A DNA stretch of 52,734 nucleotides from Paludibacteraceae bacterium (GCA_905234685.1 CAJOIR010000015.1:1-52734), one strand, 5' to 3'; shown: positions 42,724 through 51,455, numbered from the stretch's first letter. Notes: generated by a model not told the origin, from the letters alone. Numbers and translations are program-made.

Positions 42724-44397
42724 ATGAACAGATTTATTTGTTTAGTGGCATTATTGCCATTCCTATTGTTCGCAATTTCATGCAATATCACTTTTCATGA
42801 GACAGAGACAATCGTGAATAACGGTGATGACTCAAGCGACTTCGTAGAAGAGCAGACATGGAACAGCATCGTCAGTATCAGTTGGGACGGTTCAGAGGCC
42901 GTAGTGGGAGAACTACCTGAGGGAGTGAGCGTGAGTAATACAGAAGGCTGTGTGACAATAACATCCACTGCCAAACATATTGAGTATGTTGTCAGCGGCG
43001 AAGGCACAGGACAACTGAATATCTACAGCAACTACAAGTTGAAACTGTCGCTCAACAGTCTGAACCTTACATCCAACAGCGGCCCTGCCATAAACAACCA
43101 GTGCAAAAAATCACTATATGTGGTGCTGACAGGTGACAACACTCTTGCTGACGGCAGTACATACACCGACAGCGAAGAAGACCGGAAAGCGGCATTGTTC
43201 TCTGAAGGACAGATAATTGTATCAGGCGATGGCACACTGGACATAACGGGTAACTACAAACATGCCATCGCTTCAGATGACTACATACGTGTGCGTGAAG
43301 GCGGGTTGACGCTGCAGGCAAACGCCTCAGACGGCATGCATGCCAACGACGGCATCATCATCAACGGCGGCACAATAAGTATCAATGCTACTGGTGAAGG
43401 TATTCAGTGCGACACGAGTTCCGTAGTTATCACCGGTGGAGAGCTGAACATCACATCCACAGGCGACAAGGGTATTCTCGCATACGGGTCAATAGACATT
43501 ACCGGAGGAAACATCATTGTCAGGAGCGTTGACAAAGGCATAAAAAGCAAAGCAGGCGACATTGTCATAAGCGGAGGATCGGTAAATGTTACCACCACAG
43601 GCGATGACGGCAAAGGCGTGCTTGCCAAGACAGGCAAGTTCGTTATGACCGACGGAGTGCTGACAGTCAATACATCAGGCTCGTCAGCCAAAGGTATCAA
43701 GTCGGTTGACGACATGACTATTAGTGGCGGAACGATAACAGTGATATGCACGGGCGGCAGTTCTTCTTCCTCGAGAGAGTTCGCCGGACCCGGTGGCGGA
43801 CCCGGTGGCGGTCCCGGTGGCGGTCCCGGCGGCGGTCCCGGCGGCGGACCTGGCAATGAATCCTCAGGTCCGGAAGGAATAGAGAGCAAGGCTGCACTGA
43901 CAATAAGCGGAGGAACAATATATGCACAGTCAACCGATGATGCAATCAACTCCGGTAGCGACATGAATATCACAGGCGGCAATGTATGTGCTTACTCAAC
44001 AGGCAACGACGGCTTGGATGCCAACGGAGACTGCCATATAACAGGAGGAATAGTTTATGCTATCGGTACCAACTCGCCCGAAGTGGGTATTGACGCCAAC
44101 ACCGAACAACGCAAACAACTGTATATCACAGGCGGCACTGTGGTTGCCATCGGTGGCCTGGAGAATGGAGCAAGCGTAAACATAAAATCAACATCTTCCA
44201 CTTGGAGTAAGAACACATGGTATGCCTTGTATAGCGGCAGCGAGTTGGTTATGGCGTTCAAGACCCCTTCAAGCGGAGGAAACACAATGGCAGTCTGCAC
44301 TGCAGATTCACCTTCGCTTAAATCAGGTGTTACCGTTTCAGGCGGCAACAGTATTTGGAACGGTATGGGTAATATCGACGGAACGGTTAATGAATAG
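42724..44397 (+). CDS. Cthe_2159-like carbohydrate-binding lipoprotein with Gly/Pro repeat
   Basis: The frame opens at 42697, but the ATG at 42724 gives a lipoprotein signal (FICLVALLPFLLFAISC). The 557-residue product is a right-handed beta-helix made of repeated strands with DG and GG turns (INGGTISINATGEGIQCD, ITGGELNITSTGDKGILA, ITGGNIIVRSVDKGIKS). This matches the Cthe_2159 family, described as binding acidic sugars or cellulose. At about 355-378 the repeat is interrupted by a Gly/Pro block of about six GPGG units encoded by 12-bp DNA repeats (43787-43852). It is followed by a small YD-type gene, a VTC-domain gene and a DUF4956 gene. Likely anchored on the cell surface; ligand unknown. 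Confidence 0.87.
   Translation: MNRFICLVALLPFLLFAISCNITFHETETIVNNGDDSSDFVEEQTWNSIVSISWDGSEAVVGELPEGVSVSNTEGCVTITSTAKHIEYVVSGEGTGQLNIYSNYKLKLSLNSLNLTSNSGPAINNQCKKSLYVVLTGDNTLADGSTYTDSEEDRKAALFSEGQIIVSGDGTLDITGNYKHAIASDDYIRVREGGLTLQANASDGMHANDGIIINGGTISINATGEGIQCDTSSVVITGGELNITSTGDKGILAYGSIDITGGNIIVRSVDKGIKSKAGDIVISGGSVNVTTTGDDGKGVLAKTGKFVMTDGVLTVNTSGSSAKGIKSVDDMTISGGTITVICTGGSSSSSREFAGPGGGPGGGPGGGPGGGPGGGPGNESSGPEGIESKAALTISGGTIYAQSTDDAINSGSDMNITGGNVCAYSTGNDGLDANGDCHITGGIVYAIGTNSPEVGIDANTEQRKQLYITGGTVVAIGGLENGASVNIKSTSSTWSKNTWYALYSGSELVMAFKTPSSGGNTMAVCTADSPSLKSGVTVSGGNSIWNGMGNIDGTVNE
43787..43852 (+). repeat. In-frame 12-bp repeats encoding PGGG units
   Basis: About five and a half consecutive copies of a 12-bp unit close to CCCGGTGGCGGT lie within the beta-helix lipoprotein gene. 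They encode a flexible Pro-Gly-Gly-Gly linker. The near identity at the DNA level suggests recent expansion or contraction by slippage, always in frame. Confidence 0.9.
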
Positions 44398-44422
44398 ATA
44401 AGAGGTTAAAAATGACACTTAT

Positions 44423-44848
44423 ATGAAACGAGCGAACATGTTGTTATGTCTGATACTGTTGGTAGCGGGGATGTCGGCACAGTCGTTGTTGACACCTGAG
44501 ACACTTGCCAGACGTGAGAAGCGCAAGAACCTCACTGTAAAAGAATGGAATACCGACAACAAGACCAAGACACGCTGGCTTGACCATGTTACCGTATATG
44601 ATGCGGAAGGACGCAAAGTGGAAGAGACGGAATATGCCACATATGGGCAGCGTGAGCGTACAACATACGAATATGACAACCAAACGGGCAAAGTGACAAA
44701 AGAGGTGGTGTACAACGACCGCAATAAGCCTGTCAGAATACGCAAATACGAGTGGAATGACAACGGCACGAAAGCGAAGCAGTACAACTACCTGCCAAAC
44801 GGCAAACTATACTCGGTGAAAGTGTTTGAATACGTGTTTAATGACTGA
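44423..44848 (+). CDS. Small secreted protein with YD-type repeats
   Basis: The 141-residue product has a signal peptide (MLLCLILLVAGMSA) and three or four short YD-type units (VTVYDAEGRKVEET, TYEYDNQTGKVTKEVV, KYEWNDNGTKAKQY, NYLPNGKLYSVKVFEY). It is rich in Lys, Arg and Glu. These resemble the units of the larger lipoprotein at 12524-14023 but in a much shorter, non-lipidated protein. Its last 8 bases overlap the start of the VTC-domain gene (ATGACTGA), which implies translational coupling. Function unknown. Confidence 0.82.
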   Translation: MKRANMLLCLILLVAGMSAQSLLTPETLARREKRKNLTVKEWNTDNKTKTRWLDHVTVYDAEGRKVEETEYATYGQRERTTYEYDNQTGKVTKEVVYNDRNKPVRIRKYEWNDNGTKAKQYNYLPNGKLYSVKVFEYVFND

Positions 44849-45623
44849 GACGGAGAGCATATTGCAGCAGTTTGAGCCAATCTCATTGACAGAAATGGAG
44901 AGCGTGAAACTGATGAACCGTATCGACACGAAGTATGTGGTGACGACACGCAGTCTGCCGCAGATACTAAAGATGGCAGAAAGCGACTATTACGCACAAG
45001 AGATTGACGGCAAGCGCATTGCCACATACGACACCATGTATTATGACACCGACTCGCTTGACATGTACATGCGTCATCACAACAGACAGTTAGTGCGGCA
45101 GAAGATACGCGTGCGCAGATATGTGGACTCTGATCTCATCTTTCTTGAGATAAAACGCAAGAACAACAAAGGCAGGACAAAAAAGAAACGTATCGCTATA
45201 CCGCTTTTTGAACCGACACCAGAGACCATAGGCAAAACCAGAAAAGAAAACATCAGCGTAGAGGACTTCATTATAAAGAAAAGCAGATATACATGGGACA
45301 GCATTTCGCCGCATCTGAATACCAGATTTCAACGTATCACATTGGTTAACAAGCAGAAGACAGAGCGGTTGACTATTGACATGAATCTTGTGTGGGAGAA
45401 CGTAATAACTGATGAAAGAAAGACATACGAAGACCTTGTTATAATAGAACTAAAGCGCAACGGCAACGTAAGTTCGCCTATGCAAGACATCATGCAGACG
45501 CTTCGCATACATCCGCTTAAGATAAGCAAATACTGCATTGGCACAGCTCTTACCACGCCTAATCTGAAACGCAACCGCTTCAAAGCAAAGATACGAATGT
45601 TAGAGAGATTGGTGGTTAGTTGA
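44841..45623 (+). CDS. VTC-domain (polyphosphate polymerase-like) protein
   Basis: The 260-residue cytoplasmic protein matches the VTC/TTM tunnel fold that in yeast Vtc4 polymerises polyphosphate from ATP. Visible features are NRIDTKYVVTT (a variant of the RxExKY phosphate-binding strand), the basic strand VRQKIRVRRYV, FLEIKRK, and a late acidic-basic strand LVIIELKR. The start at 44841 overlaps the previous gene by 8 bp, and the frame is also open from 44826. In many bacteria VTC-domain genes sit beside DUF4956 and CotH or Cthe_2159-like genes, as here (CotH is absent). Polyphosphate synthesis is plausible but not demonstrated for this subgroup. Confidence 0.88.
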   Translation: MTETESILQQFEPISLTEMESVKLMNRIDTKYVVTTRSLPQILKMAESDYYAQEIDGKRIATYDTMYYDTDSLDMYMRHHNRQLVRQKIRVRRYVDSDLIFLEIKRKNNKGRTKKKRIAIPLFEPTPETIGKTRKENISVEDFIIKKSRYTWDSISPHLNTRFQRITLVNKQKTERLTIDMNLVWENVITDERKTYEDLVIIELKRNGNVSSPMQDIMQTLRIHPLKISKYCIGTALTTPNLKRNRFKAKIRMLERLVVS

Positions 45624-45713
45624 CAGTTGATATCGCTCCTGAGTATCCGGTCTCTCCAGACAAATGACCAAATAAATGACCAAATCATAAATCACCAAAT
45701 CGTAAATCTCTTT

Positions 45714-46463
45714 ATGTTGCAACCTGACCTCACCAACCCCACCCTCGAGTTCCTTGATGTGGACCCGACTATAGCCGCACAATACGGCAGAAGCGACAGT
45801 ATCTCATACTTGATGAACAGTATTGCTGACTTTCTGCATATAAGCGAGAGTGTCGTTACTCTGCCGCTTATGTTCCTGTTCAACTTCCTTGTAACGTGGA
45901 TAATAGTGTATTTCATATACTACCGCGTGAGCCGTCGCCGCGACTACTACTCCACCTTTATGCTCTTCTCTTCTGCAATGTTTCTGCTGCTCTGGCTTAT
46001 GCAGATATTGGATATTCAGACCGGCTTCGTGCTCGGCTTGTTCGCCATCTTCGGTATGATACGCTATCGCACAGAGACAGTGCCCATACGAGAGATGACC
46101 TATCTGTTTATCATCATAGCCATCTCTGTGATTAACTCGCTCAGTCTGAAGGCAGAAGACCTCGCGTGGTATCAACTGCTGTTTGCCAACATCCTGTTTA
46201 TAGTGCTTACTTTCGCCTTCGACATATGGTCGAACCGCAAACGCACAAGCACCAAGATTGTGCTCTATGAGAAGATAGAGAACATCGTGCCTGAAAAGCG
46301 TGAGGCACTGTTGGATGACCTGAAACAACGCACAGGGCTTGACATTCAGGACATAGAAATAGGGCATATAGATTTCCTGCGCGATGTGGCGTATATAAAA
46401 GTCACATACCTGCTACGTAAAGGTGAGGCCAACACTATCGACATGATAACCAAGTTCAAATAA
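45714..46463 (+). CDS. DUF4956 family membrane protein
   Basis: The frame opens at 45627, but the ATG at 45714 (MLQPDLTNPTLEFL) is preferred because the upstream segment is low-complexity AAATGACC/AAATCACC repeats. The 249-residue product has about four membrane helices (LPLMFLFNFLVTWIIVYFIYY, FMLFSSAMFLLLWLMQIL, GFVLGLFAIFGMIRYRTE, MTYLFIIIAISVINSL) and a cytoplasmic C-terminal domain (about 165-249). The FGMIRYRTETVPIREMTYLF segment is the family hallmark. It regularly accompanies VTC-domain genes and may form a membrane partner for them. Function unknown. Confidence 0.9.
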   Translation: MLQPDLTNPTLEFLDVDPTIAAQYGRSDSISYLMNSIADFLHISESVVTLPLMFLFNFLVTWIIVYFIYYRVSRRRDYYSTFMLFSSAMFLLLWLMQILDIQTGFVLGLFAIFGMIRYRTETVPIREMTYLFIIIAISVINSLSLKAEDLAWYQLLFANILFIVLTFAFDIWSNRKRTSTKIVLYEKIENIVPEKREALLDDLKQRTGLDIQDIEIGHIDFLRDVAYIKVTYLLRKGEANTIDMITKFK

Positions 46464-46529
46464 GAGGAAAGCCCCTAACCACGTATGTTTGGATTTTTCT
46501 TTAGAAACAATTTTATTATGCCAGATTAA

Positions 46530-46712
46530 AACTCAGTTCAATGCTTTTTTACTTTTTACTTAATACTTTTAACTTATAATCTGTTAACCACTATCAACTA
46601 CCGACTTTCAACCATATTACTCACTGTATTCTGTCTTCTTCAACCTGCTCTCACGCATGCATGGGAGTATGCTTCTGCAGAAAAGACCACTGAGCAATCG
46701 GTTCAACTGCGT
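46530..46712 (+). other. In-frame signal-peptide-coding extension of the DUF2490 gene without a usual start codon
   Basis: Reading the DUF2490 frame upstream of its first GTG, no stop occurs back to 46530. The segment from about 46602 encodes a convincing signal peptide (RLSTILLTVFCLLQPALTHA), so coding truly begins before 46713. However, no ATG, GTG or TTG exists in that frame between 46530 and 46712. An ATG at 46541 would enter the frame if the T-run at 46545-46550 lost one base. A non-standard start (for example CTG 46581 or ATC 46593), a frameshift or an assembly error are the options. Confidence 0.6.
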
Positions 46713-47408
46713 GTGGGAGTTGAATTCACAAAGAAATGGCACAACGGCATACAACTCTCGCTAAGTGAAGACGCCCGCTTCGATATGTACAGTTCGCTCC
46801 CTTCATCCTCTGCTTGGACAAAATTCGGCACTGCTTTCAACAAGTCATATACTACACTCACCTTCGCATATGCGCCTGTGAAATACTTCAAGATGGATGC
46901 AGGTTACACGCTCCGGCTGATGGGTGACAAGGGATGGAATGACTGTAATGAGTTTCTTCGTCACCGCGTGTTTGTAAGTGTGACAGGCTCTTACAAGGCT
47001 GAGAGATGGAAATTCTATTTGCGTGAACGTGCCATGTGTGAGATTAGGACAGACAGCGTCAACCCGCTTGAGAAGAACCGATACAACTTCATCCTTCGCA
47101 GCAAACTTGGGTTTGAATACTCATGTTTCAGCAAGCCTCTGAAGCCGTATGCTTGGGTGGAGGTGGTCAACACACTGAATGCACCCGAATACCAGCAGAA
47201 AAACGGGCATCAGTATATCAGGCGCATACGCACTGCCGCAGGACTGAAATACCGTATTGACAAACGTAATACACTGAATTTCTATTACCGTTTCAACTAC
47301 GGTTACGACCGTGACATCAACATCAAAAAGAAAAGCGGTGATATTGAACTCACCGAAGAATACGCCTATCAGCACGCCATTGGCATCACATACGAATTCG
47401 GCTGGTAG
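46713..47408 (+). CDS. DUF2490 family outer-membrane-like protein, start uncertain
   Basis: The coordinates give the first in-frame standard start (GTG), but that would remove the signal peptide encoded just upstream, so the real gene is longer. The visible 231 residues are alternating beta strands typical of DUF2490 barrel proteins: LRVGVEFTKKWHNGIQLSLSED, YTTLTFAYAPVKYFKMDAGY, FLRHRVFVSVTGSYKAERWKFYLRER, NRYNFILRSKLGFEY, and the C-terminal HAIGITYEFGW ending in an aromatic residue. It is the last gene of the VTC/DUF4956 cluster and converges on ung. Function unknown. Confidence 0.75.
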   Translation: MGVEFTKKWHNGIQLSLSEDARFDMYSSLPSSSAWTKFGTAFNKSYTTLTFAYAPVKYFKMDAGYTLRLMGDKGWNDCNEFLRHRVFVSVTGSYKAERWKFYLRERAMCEIRTDSVNPLEKNRYNFILRSKLGFEYSCFSKPLKPYAWVEVVNTLNAPEYQQKNGHQYIRRIRTAAGLKYRIDKRNTLNFYYRFNYGYDRDINIKKKSGDIELTEEYAYQHAIGITYEFGW

Positions 47409-47517
47409 TTTCATTCTGCGGGAGAACAAAAACTGTTATCAAAAAGCCTCTGAACCCGCATCAGTACTATATACACACGGATGTGCGTGAAATGCGTGAA
47501 ACTGCAGTCTGTATCCC

Positions 47518-48186
47518 TCACCACATTATCGGTGTGAGGGAGTGACTCAGGAGATATGCATTCGCCTTCGAGAAGTGTCTGCAGCCGAAGAAGCCGTTAT
47601 AAGCAGATAGAGGTGATGGATGAGCCGCCTTCAACACGAGGTTCTTCTGTGTGCTGACAAATGCTGCCTTCCTCTGTGCATAACTGCCCCACAGCAGATA
47701 TACTATATGCTCCCTATGCTTCGCAAGCGCTTGTATGGCGGCATCAGTGAACACCTCCCAGCCTTTGTTCTGGTGACTGCCAGCCCGATGTGCCTCCACC
47801 GTGAGAGTGGCATTCAAAAGCAACACACCCTGCTCCGCCCAGCGTTGCAGGTTGCCCGAAGGCGTACATTGTGAAGGATGACCAAGGTCTGCCTCAATCT
47901 CCTTGTATATATTCTGCAGCGATGGCGGCACTCGCACACCGTCTTGCACCGAGAAGCACAGACCATGAGCCTGACCTACATCATGATATGGGTCTTGACC
48001 TATTATCACCACCTTCACCTTGTCAAACGGACATGAGTCAAAAGCATTGAATATCAGACGCGACGGAGGGAATATCTGTTTCGTCTTGTATTCTTGCCTT
48101 ACAAACTCTGTCAGCAACTCGAAATATGGCTTGTCAAACTCTGGCTGAAGCACCTGACGCCAGGTCTCATCAATACGGACTTGCAT
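47518..48186 (-). CDS. ung: Uracil-DNA glycosylase
   Basis: Ung removes uracil from DNA at the start of base-excision repair. The 222-residue protein has the catalytic water-activating motif VVIIGQDPYHDVGQAHGLCFSV and the DNA-intercalating motif AAHPSPLSAYNGFFGCRHFSKAN, both complete. It lies downstream of rpsO, from which it is separated by a hairpin terminator. The last few codons overlap a small inverted repeat (47515-47540, CCCTCAC/GTGAGGG) that may act at the mRNA end. Confidence 0.97.
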   Translation of the reverse strand: MQVRIDETWRQVLQPEFDKPYFELLTEFVRQEYKTKQIFPPSRLIFNAFDSCPFDKVKVVIIGQDPYHDVGQAHGLCFSVQDGVRVPPSLQNIYKEIEADLGHPSQCTPSGNLQRWAEQGVLLLNATLTVEAHRAGSHQNKGWEVFTDAAIQALAKHREHIVYLLWGSYAQRKAAFVSTQKNLVLKAAHPSPLSAYNGFFGCRHFSKANAYLLSHSLTPIMW

Positions 48187-48222
48187 AGTATTTTAGTGAA
48201 ACGTATGACTGTGAATTGAAAA

Positions 48223-48253
48223 CAAGAAAGGACTCCGTGAAGAGTCCTTCTTG
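48223..48253 (-). terminator. Intrinsic terminator after rpsO
   Basis: CAAGAAAGGACTC (48223-48235) pairs with GAGTCCTTCTTG (48242-48253) with one bulged A and a 6-nt loop. On the minus strand the hairpin is followed by a TTTTC stretch. It lies between rpsO and ung. Confidence 0.8.
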
Positions 48254-48270
48254 TGAGGTGAATATCCTGA

Positions 48271-48540
48271 TTATTTGCGGATACCCAGTTCTTTGATTAT
48301 TGCACGGTAGCGCTCGATGTCACGCTCTTTCAGGTAATCCAACAGACGGCGGCGTTTACCTACAAGGCGGGTCAGTGCGCGCTCTGTACCGAAATCCTTC
48401 TTGTTCTGTTTCAGGTGTTCGGTGAGGTGTTGGATACGATAGGTGAACAGTGCGATTTGGCTCTCTGCACTACCTGTGTTCTTGGCGTCTTTGCCATACT
48501 GAGCAAATATCTCAGCTTTCTTTTCTGATGTCAGATACAT
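48271..48540 (-). CDS. rpsO: 30S ribosomal protein S15
   Basis: S15 binds 16S rRNA early in assembly of the small-subunit platform. The 89-residue length is exactly standard. The signature LTEHLKQNKKDFGTERALTRLVGKRRRLLDYL is intact. It has its own consensus promoter, a leader of about 90 nt and a downstream terminator, so it is a single-gene unit. Confidence 0.98.
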   Translation of the reverse strand: MYLTSEKKAEIFAQYGKDAKNTGSAESQIALFTYRIQHLTEHLKQNKKDFGTERALTRLVGKRRRLLDYLKERDIERYRAIIKELGIRK

Positions 48541-48670
48541 CTCTTCTTTGGTTTGTTAGGTTAAACGATAATGGTCAAGAAACGCTCACCGGAGGTGCTT
48601 TTTCTCTTCCACATTTGGTGCTTTCTCAAAAGCGGCTGCAAAGATACTGTATATTTTTCATATACGCAAA
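48541..48670 (-). promoter_or_regulatory. rpsO promoter and structured leader
   Basis: Perfect promoter on the minus strand: TTTG (48670-48667), 20-nt spacer, TATCTTTG (48646-48639). The leader contains a small CACC-TCC-GGTG hairpin (about 48587-48597). S15 autoregulates through its leader in several phyla, so this leader is a candidate site, but I cannot match it to a known S15-binding structure. Confidence 0.6.
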
Positions 48671-48709
48671 CCTTTGCCACTTTTACCTTGAGTTTTCATT
48701 AAAATTGCA

Positions 48710-50401
48710 CTACTCCGACATATTCATCTTGCTCTTCAAAGAGGTGCCCATTACTTTTCTTACGGGGTTCTCTTCCGGCTCGGGTTCGGCAAGAATGGCG
48801 GCTATTTCTTCCGGTGTCACGTCACGTATATCGGGCGCATCAAGCTCGTCATATACAAAGTAGTAAGTATTTTTGTACAACTGAACGCAGAACAGCAGTA
48901 TCTTGTTGGCACTCACCTTGTGGACACTGTAATATGCGTAAATACCATCCACTGTCAGCGTGCTGCTGCCTTTCTGAAGCAGACTTACCTGGTTGATTGG
49001 CTGGGTGTCATTGTCAAGAAGACAATTTACATGCTCCATCAAGTACACCTGTTTGCCGAAACTGCGCATATACACGCCGTTACCTGTCTTCACGTCATAA
49101 TCGTGAACCACAAAGTTATATGTCTGTGTCACGCTGTCATAGCCCAGAGGTATGAAGGTCTTGTTCGACAGGTTGGCATGGTCTTTCCACACCTCTTTGT
49201 TAAACGTATTCTGAGTTGCCACAACATATCTTGGTATAGATATGTCACCGTCGTCTGTCACGTAAGCGTTCGAAGGGATGCGGCAGCCTAAGCCCGAGAA
49301 ACGCCAACCGTCATCAAACCTGTACCAGCTGAACTCGTTGTCGGTGAACGGGAGCCATATCAGTCTGCCGCTTGCTGATCTGCCGGTCGTACGTACTGTT
49401 TTCGGCGCTTTCTGGTATTTTATCACCTTCTCGTTCTTCGTGTCTATCAGCATCGAGTATGCACCTTGATATATAAACGGACTCGTTGTAGCCATACCGA
49501 AAGTCGAGGTGAATTTGTTCTTCTCGTCAAGGTTGCAGTACCAGCCTACTATATGCAGCACATCATTCTTGTAGCTAAGTACATGCATATTCTCAATGAA
49601 GTGTTTGTCATCTACATTCGGCAGGTCTATGATATGCTTTGTACCGTCTGCTTTCAGGATTATTATCTTCAGGTCACAGCCGCCCATCGGAGTCGGGTCT
49701 TCCTGCCAGCCTTTCCAAAAGTCACCTTCGCCCAAATCCATACGCCGGCATGATAGCACGCTCACCACCTCTTCACCGTCAACTAAATGCATATCTTTCT
49801 GATACACCTCATTCTGGTATATATGATATTCGTTCGCTGGAGTTTTCCAATCCATTGAATATGACGACAACTCTGTGCCGTCCGCTGAATATAGTGCAAA
49901 ACTGTAAGCTCCCGTGCGTGCCTTCTCTTTAATCTTGAAGTCTTCCGCAGCCTTCGACTCGATATAGTATTTACCGTCCTCCGAATATAGTATCATGCCT
50001 CTTCTATTCGGTGTTGACTTTGTCTTTGAGGCGGCATCAACGGGTATCTGTTCACAGCTTAACACATTCAGTTGCTTGTCAACAGTCAGGTCATACAGTT
50101 TCTTGCCCTTCGAGTCTGACATGCGCAATGTCAGTTGTTCACCGTCGTTCTTTTCCACATTCGTAACTGTCAGCTTGGCTACTGGTTTCGGGTACTCAAT
50201 CTTGTGGAAACTGGCGTCTTTCTTGTCTAAGAAATACCAGCCGAGGTAGTTGCTGAGCACGATGTAATCGCCGAAGGAGTCTTGTATCACCATCGGGTTT
50301 GCCTTTACGCCTTTAGGGAATTTGTGCATGAAGTCAGGCACGGCTGACTGGCTGACAGTCGCAATCAGCAGACATGTCAGAAGAAGGAGTTTTGTTTTCA
50401 T
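48710..50401 (-). CDS. Large secreted protein of unknown function
   Basis: I do not recognise this family. The ATG at 50401 gives a signal peptide (KLLLLTCLLIATVSQSA); the frame opens 13 codons earlier, but that region holds the promoter-proximal leader. The 563-residue product is rich in short beta strands with repeated Tyr, Asp and Gly (for example FGDYIVLSNYLGWYFLDKKD, MILYSEDGKYYIESKA, SFALYSADGTELSSYSMDW), suggesting a beta-propeller. No lipobox or T9SS sorting domain is seen: the end is a charged PEPEENPVRKVMG tail. It stands between rpsO and trxB with its own promoter (TTTG 50458-50455, 19 nt, TATATTTG 50435-50428). Confidence 0.75.
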   Translation of the reverse strand: MKTKLLLLTCLLIATVSQSAVPDFMHKFPKGVKANPMVIQDSFGDYIVLSNYLGWYFLDKKDASFHKIEYPKPVAKLTVTNVEKNDGEQLTLRMSDSKGKKLYDLTVDKQLNVLSCEQIPVDAASKTKSTPNRRGMILYSEDGKYYIESKAAEDFKIKEKARTGAYSFALYSADGTELSSYSMDWKTPANEYHIYQNEVYQKDMHLVDGEEVVSVLSCRRMDLGEGDFWKGWQEDPTPMGGCDLKIIILKADGTKHIIDLPNVDDKHFIENMHVLSYKNDVLHIVGWYCNLDEKNKFTSTFGMATTSPFIYQGAYSMLIDTKNEKVIKYQKAPKTVRTTGRSASGRLIWLPFTDNEFSWYRFDDGWRFSGLGCRIPSNAYVTDDGDISIPRYVVATQNTFNKEVWKDHANLSNKTFIPLGYDSVTQTYNFVVHDYDVKTGNGVYMRSFGKQVYLMEHVNCLLDNDTQPINQVSLLQKGSSTLTVDGIYAYYSVHKVSANKILLFCVQLYKNTYYFVYDELDAPDIRDVTPEEIAAILAEPEPEENPVRKVMGTSLKSKMNMSE

Positions 50402-50427
50402 GATTGTAAATATTTGTAATTGCACTG

Positions 50428-50458
50428 CAAATATATACAAAATTTAACAATCACCAAA
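50428..50458 (-). promoter_or_regulatory. Promoter of the large secreted-protein gene
   Basis: Minus-strand TTTG (50458-50455), 19-nt spacer, TATATTTG (50435-50428). The leader before the ATG at 50401 would be about 20 nt. Confidence 0.6.
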
Positions 50459-50525
50459 CACTATTGTAAAATAATTTTAAAATCGTAGAAACCTGACATC
50501 GACCGGCCGATATCTGATTCTTGCT

Positions 50526-51455
50526 TTAACTCTTCAACCACTTCTCAGCCTCTATGGCGGCTTTGCAACCTGATGCAGCCGCTGTTATCGCCTGCCTGTA
50601 GCGGGGGTCGGCTACGTCACCGGCGGCAAACACACCTGCCACGTTTGTTATCGGAGTGCCGGGCTGAGTCTTAATGTAGCCTTGCTCGTCGGTCTCCACA
50701 TAGTCTTTGAATATGTCTGAGTTCGGGTGATGACCTATGGCGAGGAAGAAACCGTCGATATCTATATGTCTCGTCTCCTCGTCGGCTTCGCCTTTCCTGT
50801 ATATCAGGTCTGCGCCTTCTACCTTCTCATTGCCTGTCAGGCGCAGGGTGTTGTGCTCGAACAGAGTCTCTATGTTCGCTGTTTCGCGCACGCGTTTCTG
50901 CATTATGTCTGATGCGCGAAGATAGGGTTTTCTGACTATCAGATATACCTTCTGGCAGAGACCGGCAAGGTATATAGCCTCCTCGCAGGCGGTGTCACCG
51001 CCGCCTACTACGGCTACTGTCTTCTTCCGGTAGAAGAAACCGTCACATGTGGCGCAGGCACTCACTCCCCTACCCCTGAACTCACGCTCCGACGGGAGAC
51101 CGAGATACTTTGCACTGGCGCCGGTGGCTATTATCACCGCGTCAGCTGTCAACTCTTCGCTCTCATCTATCCATATGTGCTTGGGCGATACTGAGAAGTC
51201 AACCTTGCTCACTATGCCGCTGCGTATCTCTGTGCCGAAGCGTTCTGCTTGACGGCGCATGTCATCCATCATCGTAAATGGCTCCACACCGTCCGGGTAG
51301 CCCGGGAAATTCTCAACCTCGGTCGTCGTTGTCAGCTGACCGCCTGTCTGGGGACCTTCATACAGCACTGGTTGCAGATTGGCGCGAGACGCATATATGC
51401 CGGCAGTGTAACCTGCAGGACCTGAACCTATTATCAAACATCTGACATGCTCCAT
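50526..51455 (-). CDS. trxB: Thioredoxin reductase
   Basis: TrxB uses NADPH and FAD to reduce thioredoxin. The 309-residue protein shows the FAD-binding GSGPAGYTAGIYASRA at the start, the redox-active CATCDGFF, the NADPH-binding VVGGGDTACEEAIYLAG and the closing FAD motif VFAAGDVADPRYRQAITAAASG. Length is standard for the low-molecular-weight type. It is transcribed divergently from mutA. A promoter lies 80-111 bp upstream. Confidence 0.97.
   Translation of the reverse strand: MEHVRCLIIGSGPAGYTAGIYASRANLQPVLYEGPQTGGQLTTTTEVENFPGYPDGVEPFTMMDDMRRQAERFGTEIRSGIVSKVDFSVSPKHIWIDESEELTADAVIIATGASAKYLGLPSEREFRGRGVSACATCDGFFYRKKTVAVVGGGDTACEEAIYLAGLCQKVYLIVRKPYLRASDIMQKRVRETANIETLFEHNTLRLTGNEKVEGADLIYRKGEADEETRHIDIDGFFLAIGHHPNSDIFKDYVETDEQGYIKTQPGTPITNVAGVFAAGDVADPRYRQAITAAASGCKAAIEAEKWLKS

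Noticed and set aside
45804..46367. A 187-codon minus-strand open frame
   Set aside because: It is antisense to the DUF4956 gene, whose membrane helices and signature are clear. The shadow product has no signal or motif.
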